Below are positions 1 through 9,884 of a stretch of 64,000 nucleotides of DNA, piece after piece (the first letter of the stretch is position 1; each line of letters opens with the position of its first letter). The DNA is from Eubacteriales bacterium. GTDB taxonomy: Bacteria; Bacillota; Clostridia; Lachnospirales; Lachnospiraceae. Below the pieces are notes generated by a model. The model worked only from the letters and a program-made list of their open reading frames with translations, was not told the origin of the DNA and searched no databases. Location of the stretch: the NCBI GenBank assembly GCA_030533405.1, contig JAUNJF010000001.1, positions 1 to 64,000 on the forward strand, read 5' to 3'. Both the position numbers and the translations under genes were made by a program.

Positions 1-140
1 GGGATATTTATGTATGTTGGTACTTAGGTCACGTACTTTGTGACCTTATGTACCATTACATACATAACTAAGTGCAAACGACCCAACTTGGATTTGTTTA
101 TATTTAATAACTTTCAACCACCTAAATTGAGTTTCGCATT
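1..140. repeat. Palindromic repeat element at left window edge
   Basis: Positions 10-65 form a three-tier hairpin: ATGTATG with CATACAT, GGTAC with GTACC, and AGGTCAC with GTGACCT. Positions 71-140, read on the minus strand, closely match the repeat at 58281-58360, sharing the GCGAAACTCAATTTA end and the AAATATAAACAAATCCAAGT core. The first bases (GGGATATT) and the GGTACTT/TCACGT words also recur in the 3648-3846 element, so this is probably the truncated end of a larger member of that family. It lies just downstream of the gyrB stop and may also act as its terminator. Confidence 0.6.
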
Positions 141-149
141 TTTCTATTA

Positions 150-2072
150 TTAAATATCAAGATTCTTAACGAATTTCGCATTTTCCTCTATAAATTCACG
201 TCTAGGCTCAACCTTATCACCCATCAAGGTGTTAAATGTCAAATCAACCTCAGACTCATTATCATCTTCAATTGCAACACGAAGTAATACACGATGTTCT
301 GGATCCATTGTTGTATCCCAAAGCTGTTCAGCATCCATCTCACCAAGACCTTTGTATCGCTGAATCTTGTTGTTCTGGTCACGACCAACTTCCTTCAAAA
401 TGTTATCTAATTCTTCATCGCTATATGCATACCATGTCTTTTTGTTTTTCTCTAATTTGTATAGAGGTGGCTGTGCCAAATATACATGTCCCTGACGAAT
501 CAATTCTGGCATGAAACGATAGAAGAATGTAAGCATCAATGTTGCAATATGTGCACCATCGACGTCGGCATCGGTCATGATAATAATTTTGTGATAACGA
601 AGCTTACTAATATCAAAATTCTCATGAATACCAGTACCAAATGCAGTAATCATGGCTTTAATTTCTTCATTTCCTAAAATACGGTCAATTCTCGCTTTTT
701 CTACATTTAAAATCTTACCACGAAGTGGAAGAATTGCCTGTGTTGCACGAGAACGTGCTGTCTTTGCAGAACCACCAGCGGAATCACCCTCTACCAAGTA
801 GATTTCGCAATTTTCTGGATTCTTATCTGTACAGTCAGCAAGCTTTCCTGGAAGTGCCATAGAACTATCCAATGTAGATTTACGAGCCACATCACGTGCT
901 TTACGTGCTGCAATACGTGCTCTTTGTGCCTGAATCGCTTTATTTACGATTGGCTTTGCAACACCAGGATTTAACTCCAAGAAATATGTAAGCTGTTCGG
1001 TTACAACACCCTCTACAGCAGTTCTTGCTTCCGAATTACCAAGCTTAATCTTTGTCTGACTTTCAAACTGAGGATCTGTAACCTTAATACTAACGATTGC
1101 AGCAAGACCTTCACGAAGATCATCACCTGTTAAGTTATCCTCATTGTCCTTTAACAATTTATTATTACGAGCATAGTCGTTAAATACCTTTGTAATCGCA
1201 GAACGGAAACCAGTTAAGTGTGTACCACCTTCTGTTGTTCCAATGTTATTAACGAATGTAAATACACTTTCTGAATAAGAGCTGTTGTGCTGTAAAGCAA
1301 CCTCTACCAATACGCCGTCCTTTTCACCCTCACAGTAAATAACCTTATCATAGATTGGGTCTTTGTGACGATTGATATAATTTACAAACTCAATGATACC
1401 ACCTTCGTAGAAAAATTCTCTTTCTTTTTCTTTTCCGGCACGCTTATCACTCAATACAATCTTAAGTCCCTTTGTTAAGAATGCCATTTCTCTTAATCGA
1501 GTACGCAATGTATCAAAATCAAACTCTAATGTCTCAAAAATAGTAGCATCAGGCATAAATGTTACCTTTGTACCACGTTTTCTTGTATTGCCAGTAATCT
1601 CAAGTGGTTTGATAATTTTACCCTGCTCATAGCGCTGGTGATGAATCTTTCCATCTCTATATATTTCAACCTCTAACCAGTCTGATAAAGCATTTACTAC
1701 GGAAGCACCTACACCATGCAAACCGCCGGATACTTTGTATCCTCCACCACCGAACTTACCGCCGGCATGTAAAATGGTAAATACAACATCAACCGCAGGA
1801 ATTCCTGCTTTTTCCTGAATTCCTGTTGGAATTCCACGTCCATTATCTAATACAGTAATTGAATTATCTTTGTTAATCGTTACCTGAATCTCATTACAAA
1901 ATCCTGCTAACGCTTCATCTACCGCATTATCGACAATCTCGTATACCAAGTGGTGCAAACCTTTTTCAGAGGTTGTACCAATATACATTCCCGGTCTTTT
2001 ACGAACCGCTTCAAGTCCCTCTAAAATCTGAATCTGGTCCGCGCCATATTCCTGCTCATCTTTCTTGCCCAT
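150..2072 (-). CDS. gyrB: DNA gyrase subunit B
   Basis: This is the ATPase subunit of gyrase, which introduces negative supercoils together with GyrA (not in this window). The 640 residues show the GHKL ATPase motifs in order: [11 protein letters not shown] near the N-terminus, DNGRGIP, and [15 protein letters not shown]. The Toprim motifs EGDSAGG and DADVDGAHI follow, then a C-terminal RRxFIEENA. Length is normal for a Firmicutes GyrB. The start at 2072 (MGKKDEQ) is chosen because AAGGAGG lies 7 bases upstream; a longer reading frame to 2126 would overlap the end of recF and lacks such a site. It follows recF in the leftward dnaA-dnaN-recF-gyrB order. Confidence 0.97.
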   Translation of the reverse strand: MGKKDEQEYGADQIQILEGLEAVRKRPGMYIGTTSEKGLHHLVYEIVDNAVDEALAGFCNEIQVTINKDNSITVLDNGRGIPTGIQEKAGIPAVDVVFTILHAGGKFGGGGYKVSGGLHGVGASVVNALSDWLEVEIYRDGKIHHQRYEQGKIIKPLEITGNTRKRGTKVTFMPDATIFETLEFDFDTLRTRLREMAFLTKGLKIVLSDKRAGKEKEREFFYEGGIIEFVNYINRHKDPIYDKVIYCEGEKDGVLVEVALQHNSSYSESVFTFVNNIGTTEGGTHLTGFRSAITKVFNDYARNNKLLKDNEDNLTGDDLREGLAAIVSIKVTDPQFESQTKIKLGNSEARTAVEGVVTEQLTYFLELNPGVAKPIVNKAIQAQRARIAARKARDVARKSTLDSSMALPGKLADCTDKNPENCEIYLVEGDSAGGSAKTARSRATQAILPLRGKILNVEKARIDRILGNEEIKAMITAFGTGIHENFDISKLRYHKIIIMTDADVDGAHIATLMLTFFYRFMPELIRQGHVYLAQPPLYKLEKNKKTWYAYSDEELDNILKEVGRDQNNKIQRYKGLGEMDAEQLWDTTMDPEHRVLLRVAIEDDNESEVDLTFNTLMGDKVEPRREFIEENAKFVKNLDI

Positions 2073-2106
2073 TTTATTCCTCCTTATATTTAATCCATCT
2101 AAATAT

Positions 2107-3198
2107 TTATCTAAAATGAAATTCACTCACAACTCCATTTATAACTTTATATATCTTATTAATCTTTAATCTTGACTGAATAAAATCATCATATCCAGTA
2201 CAGGTTACAATCGTCTGAATGTCCTGAATACTATCTAACAGATAATTCTTTCGATTATGATCCAACTCACTCATCACATCATCCAATAATAAAATCGGTG
2301 TATCATGAATCATTTTCTTTACCAATTCAATCTCCGCCAATTTGAGTGAGAGAGCAGCAGTTCTTTGCTGACCTTGGGAACCATATTTTCTCACATCAAT
2401 ATCATTGATATAAAAACAAATGTCATCTCGATGCGGACCAACCTGTGTCGATTGATACTTCAAATCGGTATCTCTTTTTTTACGCATCATATTTGCATAA
2501 TCATCAATCGAAGTATTCATTTCGTATGCAATCCGAATTTGTTCCCGATTGCCCGTCAAATGTGCATGAATCCCTTTGACAATCTCATTCATTTCATCAA
2601 CAAATTTCTGTCGTTCTTCAATGATACATTTTCCATATTCCATCAGATATTCATCCCACATATCCAATGTATCTTTTAACTTTTTATTAAAACCAATCTG
2701 TTTTAATAGGGAATTTCTCTGTTCCAGCGCTTTATTATAGTTAATATAATTATAATAATAAAGCTTGTTTAACTGACAAAGCTCCAAATTCATAAATCTT
2801 CTTCGCTCCGATGGACCATTTTTCACAATAGATAAATCCTCTGGTGAGAAAAAAATCATATGCACAATTCCAAACAATTCACCACTTTTTTTGATGCTTT
2901 GTCCATCGATTGCCACACCTTTGCTTTTGTTTTTGCGAAGATGCATATCGATTCGATGTTTTACGTCATGCTTGACCAAATTCAGTCTGATATGTGACTC
3001 ATCCTCACCAAATTGAATGATATCTTTATCCTTCGTTCCGCGGTGAGATTTTGTTGTACCTGATAAATAAATTGCCTCCAAAATATTAGTTTTTCCCTGC
3101 GCATTATCTCCATAAAGAATCGTAGTGCCCTGGTCAAATCCAATCGACAAACTCTCATAATTCCTATAATTTTTTAATTCCAAAGAATGAATATACAT
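2107..3198 (-). CDS. recF: DNA replication and repair protein RecF
   Basis: RecF is an SMC-like ATPase that helps load RecA at gapped DNA together with RecO and RecR (recR is at 52.7 kb). The 363-residue protein has the Walker A motif GDNAQGKTN near residue 35, the ABC-type signature [12 protein letters not shown] near residue 270, and the Walker B motif [13 protein letters not shown] near residue 300. Length is typical. The start is ATG with AAAGGAAACC upstream. It lies between the S4-domain gene and gyrB, with about 35 bases before the gyrB start, so the genes probably share a transcript. Confidence 0.97.
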   Translation of the reverse strand: MYIHSLELKNYRNYESLSIGFDQGTTILYGDNAQGKTNILEAIYLSGTTKSHRGTKDKDIIQFGEDESHIRLNLVKHDVKHRIDMHLRKNKSKGVAIDGQSIKKSGELFGIVHMIFFSPEDLSIVKNGPSERRRFMNLELCQLNKLYYYNYINYNKALEQRNSLLKQIGFNKKLKDTLDMWDEYLMEYGKCIIEERQKFVDEMNEIVKGIHAHLTGNREQIRIAYEMNTSIDDYANMMRKKRDTDLKYQSTQVGPHRDDICFYINDIDVRKYGSQGQQRTAALSLKLAEIELVKKMIHDTPILLLDDVMSELDHNRKNYLLDSIQDIQTIVTCTGYDDFIQSRLKINKIYKVINGVVSEFHFR

Positions 3199-3262
3199 AT
3201 CAGGTTTCCTTTATCACAATCAAAAATCTATGATCATTTTCCATTTGAAAATGCAAGTTATA

Positions 3263-3478
3263 TTATTTTACAACCTTTATGGTATTCTCTTCAAATTCTA
3301 CAACCATACCATCATATAATTTACGACGGTAACGAGATTCTACTTCACCATCTACTTTTACAAGTCCTTCATCAATCACTTCTTTTGCCATTGCGCCAGA
3401 CTCTACCAAATTCATAGCCTTCAATAACTGGCTCAAATTGATGAATTCGTCTTTTTCTCTTAACTTTAATTCTTCCAT
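3263..3478 (-). CDS. yaaA: S4-domain RNA-binding protein (YaaA/RlbA type)
   Basis: This 71-residue protein is almost entirely one S4 domain, with the pattern LSQLLKAMNLVESGAMAK followed by a hydrophobic strand and VDGEVESRYRRKL. Such small proteins sit between dnaN and recF in most Firmicutes; in Bacillus the homologue associates with ribosome assembly. The assignment rests on the domain pattern and the conserved position. The function is known only by family. Confidence 0.88.
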   Translation of the reverse strand: MEELKLREKDEFINLSQLLKAMNLVESGAMAKEVIDEGLVKVDGEVESRYRRKLYDGMVVEFEENTIKVVK

Positions 3479-3647
3479 TTTTTTCCTCTTTCTATGAACT
3501 TGCTTCTTACACCTAAATTATTTTAAGCAAGTCATTGTATTATCTAAATATTAATTTCCACTTCATCTACAAGTCCTGACGGTCTTGAGGTTAAGGCTTG
3601 TAAAATAATCATTTTAATTTCAATATATATTTATTCCGAAAATGTTA

Positions 3648-3846
3648 TCGCGAAACTCTCGATACACTTCTACTAGGTAATCGGGATATTACAACAACCC
3701 AATACAGGTACTTTGATCACGTCGGTACTTAATGAGTGGGGTACCACGAATTTAGTACCGCTACGTGTGAAAGTAACGCGAGTGTGCCTGTATGGGTTTT
3801 GTGATATCCCGATTACCTTCACAACGTAAATAGAGTTTCGCCCACT
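3648..3846. repeat. About 200-bp near-perfect palindromic element (MITE-like)
   Basis: The yaaA-dnaN gap (3479-3849) has no gene but holds a long inverted repeat. Nested arms are GCGAAACTCT with AGAGTTTCGC, the 15-base AGGTAATCGGGATAT with its exact complement at about 3802-3817, AACCCAATACAGG with CCTGTATGGGTT, and CGGTACT with AGTACCG around a central GGGGTACC. The GCGAAACTC termini match those of the repeats at 57517, 58281 and 71-140. No transposase is encoded. It is best read as a non-autonomous palindromic repeat. The remaining bases, 3479-3647, show nothing I can name. Confidence 0.65.
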
Positions 3847-3849
3847 ATT

Positions 3850-4953
3850 TTAATTCGCAATACTGATTGGAAGAATTAAGTAAATATAACTGTTATCTTC
3901 GTTGCGGATGAAACATGGCGATTTTGGATTCACCATGTAAATATTTACCTCTTCATCATCGATGACACGGAGTGCATCCATTAAGAATTTTGGATTAAAT
4001 CCAATGGTAATATCTTTACCTTCTTTTTTGATTTCAATTTCTTCATTCATAGAACCCAATGAAGAATCAATCTTTAAGTAAATGTTCGAGCTATTGATAT
4101 TTAAAATAATTGGCTTCTTCTCAGATTCCTTGATAAACAAAGAAGCACGATCGATACAATCCAAAAATTCTTTTTTGTTAATGGTGATTTTTGTCTCGTA
4201 ATCATTAGAAAGCATCTGATCAATCTTATAGAATTCACCCTCTAACAAGCGTGAAACCACTTTTGTATTTTCAAACTCAAATAAAATATGCTTATCTGTT
4301 GTATAAATGCGTACTTCATCATCTACACCACCAGTGATAATCTTGCTAATCTCAATCAAAGTCTTACCTGGTACGATTACCTTCATATTCTCATAATTTT
4401 CTTTTAAAGGAATTTTACGGATAGAAATACGATGTCCATCCAAAGAAACAACCTTAAGCGTATCTCCATTAATTTCGAAAAGCTCACCTGTCATAATCTT
4501 TGTATTTTCCTGATCAGAAATACTAAAGATTGTCTGACGAATTACTTCTTTTAATGAAAATTGTGAAATCACAAATGATCTATTTTTTTCAATTTCTGGA
4601 AGGTAACTAAAATCATCACCTGAAGTTCCTGGAATATTAAAGTTCGAACGCTCACAACGAATATTAGCCTGACTATTTGCATTGGTTTCAATAAACACTT
4701 CACTATCTGGAAGCTTACGAATAATATCACTTAATAATTTGGCATCTAATGCAATCTTACCTGCTTCTTTAATAGTACCTTCAATAATAGTCTCAATACC
4801 AAGTTCGATATCATTTGCAATTAATCGAATCTCACTTAAGCTGGATTCAATTAAAATACATTGAAGATTGGTCATTGTACTTTTCGAAGATACAGCTTTG
4901 GATACGATACTAATTCCATTTATTAATGCTTGTTTCGAACAACTAATTTTCAT
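3850..4953 (-). CDS. dnaN: DNA polymerase III beta subunit (sliding clamp)
   Basis: DnaN forms the ring clamp that tethers the replicative polymerase to DNA. The 367-residue protein shows the three-fold clamp architecture. It begins MKISCSKQALINGISIVSKAV and ends with the MVNPKSPCFIR...YLILPI pattern typical of the family C-terminus. Length is standard. It follows dnaA by about 280 bases, a gap holding DnaA-box sequences. The start ATG is preceded by GAAAGGAG. Confidence 0.97.
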   Translation of the reverse strand: MKISCSKQALINGISIVSKAVSSKSTMTNLQCILIESSLSEIRLIANDIELGIETIIEGTIKEAGKIALDAKLLSDIIRKLPDSEVFIETNANSQANIRCERSNFNIPGTSGDDFSYLPEIEKNRSFVISQFSLKEVIRQTIFSISDQENTKIMTGELFEINGDTLKVVSLDGHRISIRKIPLKENYENMKVIVPGKTLIEISKIITGGVDDEVRIYTTDKHILFEFENTKVVSRLLEGEFYKIDQMLSNDYETKITINKKEFLDCIDRASLFIKESEKKPIILNINSSNIYLKIDSSLGSMNEEIEIKKEGKDITIGFNPKFLMDALRVIDDEEVNIYMVNPKSPCFIRNEDNSYIYLILPISIAN

Positions 4954-5234
4954 TGTGAATAACTCCTTTCAGAACAAAGTGGGGATGTTCCCAACCATAT
5001 ATTATTAATTAAATTTAGTAGCAGTAATAGTAGTAGCTGTGGATTTGTGTAAATCCATCAAAACCCCTTATATCATCTATCAAAAGCATGTGTATAAAGG
5101 TTAGCATAAATGATAGAAGAGTATGTTTAAAAATTGTGAATATCAAAATGATTCTGAAGTGGTTCAAAATGCATTCTGAAGTTATAAACATGAAATTCAC
5201 AGGTCATACATCTTAAATCACAACTTATCCACAT
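4954..5234. promoter_or_regulatory. dnaA-dnaN intergenic region with DnaA-box-like sites and 22-bp-spaced direct repeats
   Basis: This AT-rich spacer holds a perfect DnaA box, TTATCCACA, at 5227-5235, overlapping the dnaA stop region. A weaker TGTGGATTT at 5039-5047 forms a small hairpin with AAATCCA at 5051-5057. The decamer ATTCTGAAGT occurs at 5151 and again at 5173, exactly 22 bases apart (about two helical turns). The region probably contains the dnaN promoter and may be one half of a bipartite origin, as in Bacillus. That role is inferred. Confidence 0.5.
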
Positions 5235-6605
5235 TTATTTTAAGTTTAACTTCTTTTCAATGGTGTCAATGGTAACAGCCATTTGAGCATCGCTTTCTAT
5301 TAAAGAAGAGATTTTTTTAACACCACTGATAATGGTTGTATGATCTCTACCGCCAAGAGAATCACCAATTGCCTTTAAGGAATAGTGTTCAATATGCTTA
5401 CGGCACAAGTACATAACAACCTGACGTGCAGTTACGATATCCTTACTTCTTTTAGAAGATGTGATATCTGTATAAGGAATGTTCATGTGATCAGATACAA
5501 CGCGTGTGATGTAATCAGGTGTGATTTCATGTGTATCATCCTTAGAAACTAAATCCTTTAAAATCTCTGCAGCATCTTCAACAGTCATTCCATTTTTTAA
5601 ATTATCTAATCTGGTATAAACACTAATTTTATTAAGTGCACCTTCCAGCTCTCGAATGTTCGATACAACATTTTCAGCAATGTATTCTAAAATCTTATCA
5701 GAGATTGTGATATTCGAAGTATCTGCCTTACGCTTCAGGATTGCCATTCTGGTTTCGTAATCTGGCGCATGAATATCAATTGGAACACCCCATTCCAAAC
5801 GGGTTCTCATTCGTTCCTCCAAGGTATCAATTTCTTTCGGAGGCTTGTCCGAAGAAATAATAATCTGCTTATTCGAATTGTACAAATCGTTAAAAGTATT
5901 AAAAAACTCTGTTTGTGTTGAATCTTTACCGATAACAAACTGGATATCATCAATTAATAAAACATCTAACTGTCTGTATTTTGCACGTAACTCTTCACTT
6001 TTGTTATTACGAATCGAATCAATTACCTCATTTGTAAAGGTTTCGCTTGAAACATATAAAACCTTTAAATCAGTATGATGTGTAATGATGTGATGTGCAA
6101 TCGCCTGCATTAAATGTGTCTTACCAAGTCCAGCACCTCCATATAAGAAGAGAGGATTGTAAGCAGAAGATGGTTCCTCTGCAACAGCAACACAGGCTGC
6201 ATGTGCATGACGGTTATTATCACCGATGACAAAGGTATCAAATGTATAGTTCGGATTCAAATTGCTTCTTTCTAATGAAAGCTTAATATTACCGTCTAAC
6301 ATGGTTTCATCTTCTTTGTCATCAACTGGAAGCTCCTCACCATCTACACAGAACTTTAATTCAAATGGATGATTCAGGGTTGCTTCAATCGCAGATTGTA
6401 AATAAATGTCATACATTTTCTTTTCTATAAATTCAATACCACGCTTTCCAAGCTTTTGATCCATGGAAAGAATGATTGTATCATCTGTTACTTCTTTAAT
6501 AGAAAGGGCACGAATCCATGTTTTAATCATCATGTGAGAAACATCATATTCAACTTCTAACAAATTCAGTATATTGTCCCACTGGTTTATAAGAGTGTTC
6601 TTCAT
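5235..6605 (-). CDS. dnaA: Chromosomal replication initiator protein DnaA
   Basis: DnaA binds the origin and opens it for replication. The 456-residue protein has the N-terminal domain beginning MKNTLINQWDNILNLLE, the AAA+ Walker A GGAGLGKTHL, the Walker B DVLLIDDIQF, and a C-terminal helix-turn-helix that includes the DnaA signature GGRDHTTIISG. The start at 6605 is preferred because AAGGAAAT lies 8 bases upstream and the N-terminus then matches the family. An upstream in-frame extension to 6713 reads through the promoter side of the origin and looks unnatural. The flanking DnaA boxes suggest autoregulation. Confidence 0.97.
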   Translation of the reverse strand: MKNTLINQWDNILNLLEVEYDVSHMMIKTWIRALSIKEVTDDTIILSMDQKLGKRGIEFIEKKMYDIYLQSAIEATLNHPFELKFCVDGEELPVDDKEDETMLDGNIKLSLERSNLNPNYTFDTFVIGDNNRHAHAACVAVAEEPSSAYNPLFLYGGAGLGKTHLMQAIAHHIITHHTDLKVLYVSSETFTNEVIDSIRNNKSEELRAKYRQLDVLLIDDIQFVIGKDSTQTEFFNTFNDLYNSNKQIIISSDKPPKEIDTLEERMRTRLEWGVPIDIHAPDYETRMAILKRKADTSNITISDKILEYIAENVVSNIRELEGALNKISVYTRLDNLKNGMTVEDAAEILKDLVSKDDTHEITPDYITRVVSDHMNIPYTDITSSKRSKDIVTARQVVMYLCRKHIEHYSLKAIGDSLGGRDHTTIISGVKKISSLIESDAQMAVTIDTIEKKLNLK

Positions 6606-6941
6606 AAAAAATTTCCTTCCTAATAAGTAAGTATTTATGCATTTTTGGGCAAACGCATACGAATTAATAATACTATAAAATCGCTTTTTTTTCAAGGAAA
6701 AACATATCCCCATCTGTATGTGGAAAAGCCATTTTCACATCAAAAAATATGGAAAATAAAGAAAAAATGAGTTATAATCACATAAATAAACACCAAAATA
6801 AGGTAGTTATCCACAACTTATCCACATTTTGTGGATAACATTATGTAAAGTTGATGTTTGTGTGGGTAAAAATGGTCAAATACAACATCTTGTGATTTAT
6901 AAAAAAATTGAAAAAAACCTTGTAAAAACGAAAAGAATTGC
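6606..6941. other. Chromosomal origin of replication (oriC) with DnaA boxes
   Basis: The gap between divergent dnaA and rpmH holds three perfect DnaA boxes: TTATCCACA at 6807-6815 and 6818-6826, and the inverted TGTGGATAA at 6830-6838. Near matches are at 6719-6727 (TGTGGAAAA) and 6861-6869 (TGTGGGTAA). The stretch 6888-6936 is very A/T-rich and is a plausible unwinding element. Flanking genes are the standard Firmicutes origin neighbours, and coding strands diverge from here. No experimental mapping is implied. Confidence 0.85.
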
Positions 6942-6970
6942 TTGACTTAAGGACTTTTATTCAATATAAT
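6942..6970 (+). promoter_or_regulatory. rpmH promoter
   Basis: TTGACT at 6942-6947 and a perfect TATAAT at 6965-6970 are separated by 17 bases. This is the best sigma-A promoter in the window and probably drives rpmH-rnpA-yidD-yidC-jag. Confidence 0.85.
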
Positions 6971-7009
6971 GGGGTAGATGTTTTCAAAGAAGAGGAGGTG
7001 TATTTGAGA

Positions 7010-7144
7010 ATGAAGATGACATTTCAGCCTAAGAAAAGACAGAGATCTAAGGTTCATGGTTTTAGAAAAAGAATGAGCACAGCTAACGGTAGAAAAGTAT
7101 TAGCAGCAAGACGTGCTAAGGGAAGAAAGCGTTTATCAGCTTAG
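7010..7144 (+). CDS. rpmH: 50S ribosomal protein L34
   Basis: L34 is a small, very basic protein of the large ribosomal subunit. The 44 residues match the family throughout, including [19 protein letters not shown] and [18 protein letters not shown]. The ATG at 7010 gives the usual MKMTFQPKK start but lies 11 bases from GGAGG at 6994-6998. An in-frame TTG at 7004 has tighter spacing, so the first two residues are uncertain. The gene opens the rightward operon from the origin. Confidence 0.96.
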   Translation: MKMTFQPKKRQRSKVHGFRKRMSTANGRKVLAARRAKGRKRLSA

Positions 7145-7167
7145 GTCACAGGTTTGTGACCTTTTTC
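7144..7167 (+). terminator. Hairpin after rpmH (attenuator or terminator)
   Basis: GGTCACA and TGTGACC form a 7-bp stem with a 4-base loop, followed by a T-rich tract. It starts at the last base of the rpmH stop codon. It would give more rpmH than rnpA message, since rnpA starts only 57 bases later with no obvious promoter. Confidence 0.65.
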
Positions 7168-7223
7168 TCATATATGGGAAAATTTATTTTAATTGAATTC
7201 GCTCATTTCGAAGGAGCAATATA

Positions 7224-7586
7224 ATGAAACAATTTATTTCTTTAAAGAACAGTTTAGAATTTGGAAATGTATATAAACGAGGTAAATCCTACGCAAACAA
7301 ATACCTTGTTATGTATATAGTGGACAATAATCTGGGGGTTAACAGACTTGGGATATCTGTTAGTAAGAAGGTCGGAAACAGTGTTGTGAGACATCGTACC
7401 ACCAGATTGATTAGAGAAGCATACCGCCTACATAAGGACGAGCTTGTAATAGGTAAGGATATTGTAGTGGTTGCAAGGGTTAATTCTAAAGGTCGTAACT
7501 ATTTTGAGGTGGAAAGTGCATTTCTCCATTTAGCTAAACTGCATCATATAATATCCGGTTCAGGAGAAAATCGCACAGACAATTAA
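7224..7586 (+). CDS. rnpA: Ribonuclease P protein component
   Basis: RnpA is the protein cofactor of RNase P, which matures the 5' ends of tRNAs. The 120-residue basic protein has the family core [18 protein letters not shown] followed by [10 protein letters not shown], the conserved RNA-binding helix. AAGGAG precedes the ATG. It sits in the canonical rpmH-rnpA-yidD-yidC order. The catalytic RNA gene was not found in this window. Confidence 0.96.
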   Translation: MKQFISLKNSLEFGNVYKRGKSYANKYLVMYIVDNNLGVNRLGISVSKKVGNSVVRHRTTRLIREAYRLHKDELVIGKDIVVVARVNSKGRNYFEVESAFLHLAKLHHIISGSGENRTDN

Positions 7587-7606
7587 AAAAGAAGGGTTAT
7601 CAATAT

Positions 7607-7834
7607 ATGATGAAGAAAATTCTAATTGGTATGATTCGGTTTTACCAGATAGCATTATCTCCATTAAAAAGTGCACCCACCTGTAAATATTATCCATGTT
7701 GTTCTTCGTATGCCAAAGAAGCAATTGAAGTACATGGTGTGATTAAGGGGTGTCTTCTTGCAATATGGAGAATTTTAAGATGTAACCCATTTTCGAAGGG
7801 TGGTTATGATCCGGTTCCACGCAAAAAATCATAA
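7607..7834 (+). CDS. yidD: Membrane protein insertion efficiency factor YidD
   Basis: This 75-residue protein has the invariant YidD pattern: RFYQIALSP near the start, [15 protein letters not shown] with the conserved cysteines, and [14 protein letters not shown] at the end. The family assists insertion of membrane proteins by YidC, whose gene starts 14 bases downstream. A membrane-surface location is expected from the amphipathic N-terminus. Confidence 0.95.
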   Translation: MMKKILIGMIRFYQIALSPLKSAPTCKYYPCCSSYAKEAIEVHGVIKGCLLAIWRILRCNPFSKGGYDPVPRKKS

Positions 7835-7851
7835 GGAGGAAGTTTATTTTG

Positions 7852-9147
7852 ATGTTTTTAACGGCCCAAGGAGGTATTTTAGGACCATTTGCCTGGTTAT
7901 TGGGTAAATTAATGAATTTAATTTACAATTTGTTAGCAAATTCCAATGGAATTGCAAATTTAGGTGTTTGTATTATTATTTTTACAATTGTGGTAAAATT
8001 GATTTTACTTCCATTTACATTGAAGCAGCAAAAATCTGCGAAAATTAATATGTTTCTTCAACCTGAAATGAAGAAGATTCAGAAGAAATATAATGGTAAA
8101 AAAGATGAAAAATCTATGTTACAGCAACAAAAGGAAATGAAAGAGTTATATAATAAGTATGGTACATCCATGACTGGTGGTTGTTTAACTTCTTTTATTC
8201 AGTTGCCTATCATTTATGCACTTTACCGTGTAATTCAGAATGTACCTGCTTATGTTGGTAAAGTATATAAGTTATATGAACCAATCGCAACAAGCGTAAG
8301 TGAAGCAAAGGGTGATAAGGTTCAGCAGTTTTTAATTGATTTTGTAAATGACAGTAACATTTCTTCTGCAAGATATGCCATTTCAAAGTTTGAAAAGGTT
8401 GCAGAGGTTTCAACAAATAATATTATCGATGTATTATCGAATTTTGGTATTACAAATTTACATGATTTATTAGATAAACTTAGCATTTCAGATGCAGCAA
8501 TTAACGGAAATGTGGATAAAATCGATCAGATTCATTCCTTTATGTTTGGTATTAACATTTCTGAGGCACCAGGTTGGCATATTGGATTGCCTTTGTTAAT
8601 TCCAGTATTAACTGCTCTTTTCCAGTGGTTATCTATGAAGGTAACATCAAATCCAAGTGCACAGCTTGATGCAAATGGTAATGATCCATCTGCTTCTATG
8701 ATGAAGACAATGTCTGTTACAATGCCAATCATGTCATTATTTGTAACAGTTTCTCTTCCAGCAGCGATTGGTATTTATTGGATGATGAGTGCATTAATTA
8801 CTGTAGTAATTCAGTTAGGAATTAACGCATACTATAACCATATTGATGTAGATGCACTTTTAGAGAAACAGATGGAAATTGCTAAGGTTAAGAATGCAAA
8901 GAAGGGTAATAAGAAATCTTTCTATGAAAGATTAATGGACCAGTCAGCGCAAATGCAGGAAGAACTTGAAAAACAGGAAGCTATGAGAAATAATTCTGCA
9001 AAATCATTAAAGAATTATGTTCCTGTTGATAATAATAAAGAAAGTGAAACACGTAGTAATAAGACATATAAGGCTGGAAGTCTTGGGGCAAAAGCAAATA
9101 TTATGATGAATTACAATGTTTCAGATAATAAGAAGGAGGAGAAGTAA
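7852..9147 (+). CDS. yidC: Membrane protein insertase YidC/OxaI
   Basis: YidC inserts and folds inner-membrane proteins with or without SecYEG. The 431-residue protein has an N-terminal membrane segment, then NLGVCIIIFTIVVKLILLPF (first conserved helix), the cytoplasmic hairpin rich in Lys (QPEMKKIQKKY), and later helices around GGCLTSFIQLPIIYALYR. The basic C-terminal tail can contact ribosomes. The ATG at 7852 follows AGGAGG by 12 bases; the TTG just before it (7849) has better spacing and could be the true start. It has a longer loop between helices 2 and 3 than the shortest Gram-positive forms. Confidence 0.94.
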   Translation: MFLTAQGGILGPFAWLLGKLMNLIYNLLANSNGIANLGVCIIIFTIVVKLILLPFTLKQQKSAKINMFLQPEMKKIQKKYNGKKDEKSMLQQQKEMKELYNKYGTSMTGGCLTSFIQLPIIYALYRVIQNVPAYVGKVYKLYEPIATSVSEAKGDKVQQFLIDFVNDSNISSARYAISKFEKVAEVSTNNIIDVLSNFGITNLHDLLDKLSISDAAINGNVDKIDQIHSFMFGINISEAPGWHIGLPLLIPVLTALFQWLSMKVTSNPSAQLDANGNDPSASMMKTMSVTMPIMSLFVTVSLPAAIGIYWMMSALITVVIQLGINAYYNHIDVDALLEKQMEIAKVKNAKKGNKKSFYERLMDQSAQMQEELEKQEAMRNNSAKSLKNYVPVDNNKESETRSNKTYKAGSLGAKANIMMNYNVSDNKKEEK

Positions 9148-9149
9148 AA

Positions 9150-9854
9150 ATGGAGTACATGGAGTTTAAGGCGAAAACAGTTGAAGAAGCAGTAACAGCT
9201 GCATCAATTGAATTTGGGGTAACAAGTAGTGAGATTGATTATCAAATCGTAGATAAGGGTTCAACAGGATTCTTAGGACTTGGTGCAAAGCCAGCAGTGA
9301 TCAAAGCAAAGAAGATTGAAGCACAAGAAGCTGTAGAGCAGACAACAGCATCCGCACCAGCTACAGCAGAAGCAAAGGCTGAGAAGAAAGTAAGCGATGG
9401 TAAGATTGTAGAAAAGACAGAAGCTTATTTAGCTGAGTTATTTAAGGCAATGGATATCGAAACACAGGTTGAGATTGAATTTGATGAGGAAAATAACAAC
9501 ATGAATATCAATTTAGAGGGACCTGAGATGGGTATCTTAATTGGTAAGAGAGGACAGACATTAGATGCATTACAGTATTTGATTAGTCTTTTCGTAAATA
9601 AAGAAAGTGATTCTTATATTCGTTTAAAATTAGATACAGAGAATTACCGTGCAAGAAGAAAAGATACATTAGAGAATCTTGCTAAGAATATTGCATTTAA
9701 GGTTAAGAGAAGCAGAAGAAGCATTACATTAGAGCCAATGAATCCTTATGAGAGAAGAATTATCCATTCTGCACTTCAAAATGACAAATATGTTGCAACA
9801 AGAAGTGAGGGTGAGGAACCATATCGTAAGGTTGTTGTTTACTTGAAAAAATAA
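9150..9854 (+). CDS. jag: RNA-binding protein Jag/KhpB
   Basis: The 234-residue protein has a Jag-N domain (EFKAKTVEEAVTAASIEFGV, then GSTGFLGLGAKPAVIKAK), an Ala/Glu-rich linker, a KH domain containing MGILIGKRGQTLDALQYL, and a C-terminal R3H domain with NPYERRIIHSALQ. In Firmicutes KhpB pairs with KhpA to bind RNA and influence cell elongation. The gene follows yidC directly. The role here is by family. Confidence 0.95.
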   Translation: MEYMEFKAKTVEEAVTAASIEFGVTSSEIDYQIVDKGSTGFLGLGAKPAVIKAKKIEAQEAVEQTTASAPATAEAKAEKKVSDGKIVEKTEAYLAELFKAMDIETQVEIEFDEENNNMNINLEGPEMGILIGKRGQTLDALQYLISLFVNKESDSYIRLKLDTENYRARRKDTLENLAKNIAFKVKRSRRSITLEPMNPYERRIIHSALQNDKYVATRSEGEEPYRKVVVYLKK

Positions 9855-9884
9855 TATTGTGAATGGAAATTTAAATCAATAGTC

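Noticed and set aside
236-514. Plus-strand open frames inside gyrB and, likewise, long antisense frames inside mnmG, tadA, pfk and other genes
   Set aside because: They lie opposite well-conserved genes, lack ribosome binding sites and have His/Cys/Phe/Leu-rich compositions typical of antisense reading.
3648-3846. Small CRISPR array or insertion sequence in the yaaA-dnaN gap
   Set aside because: The repeats are inverted, not direct, there are no regular spacers, and no transposase frame exists in 200 bases.
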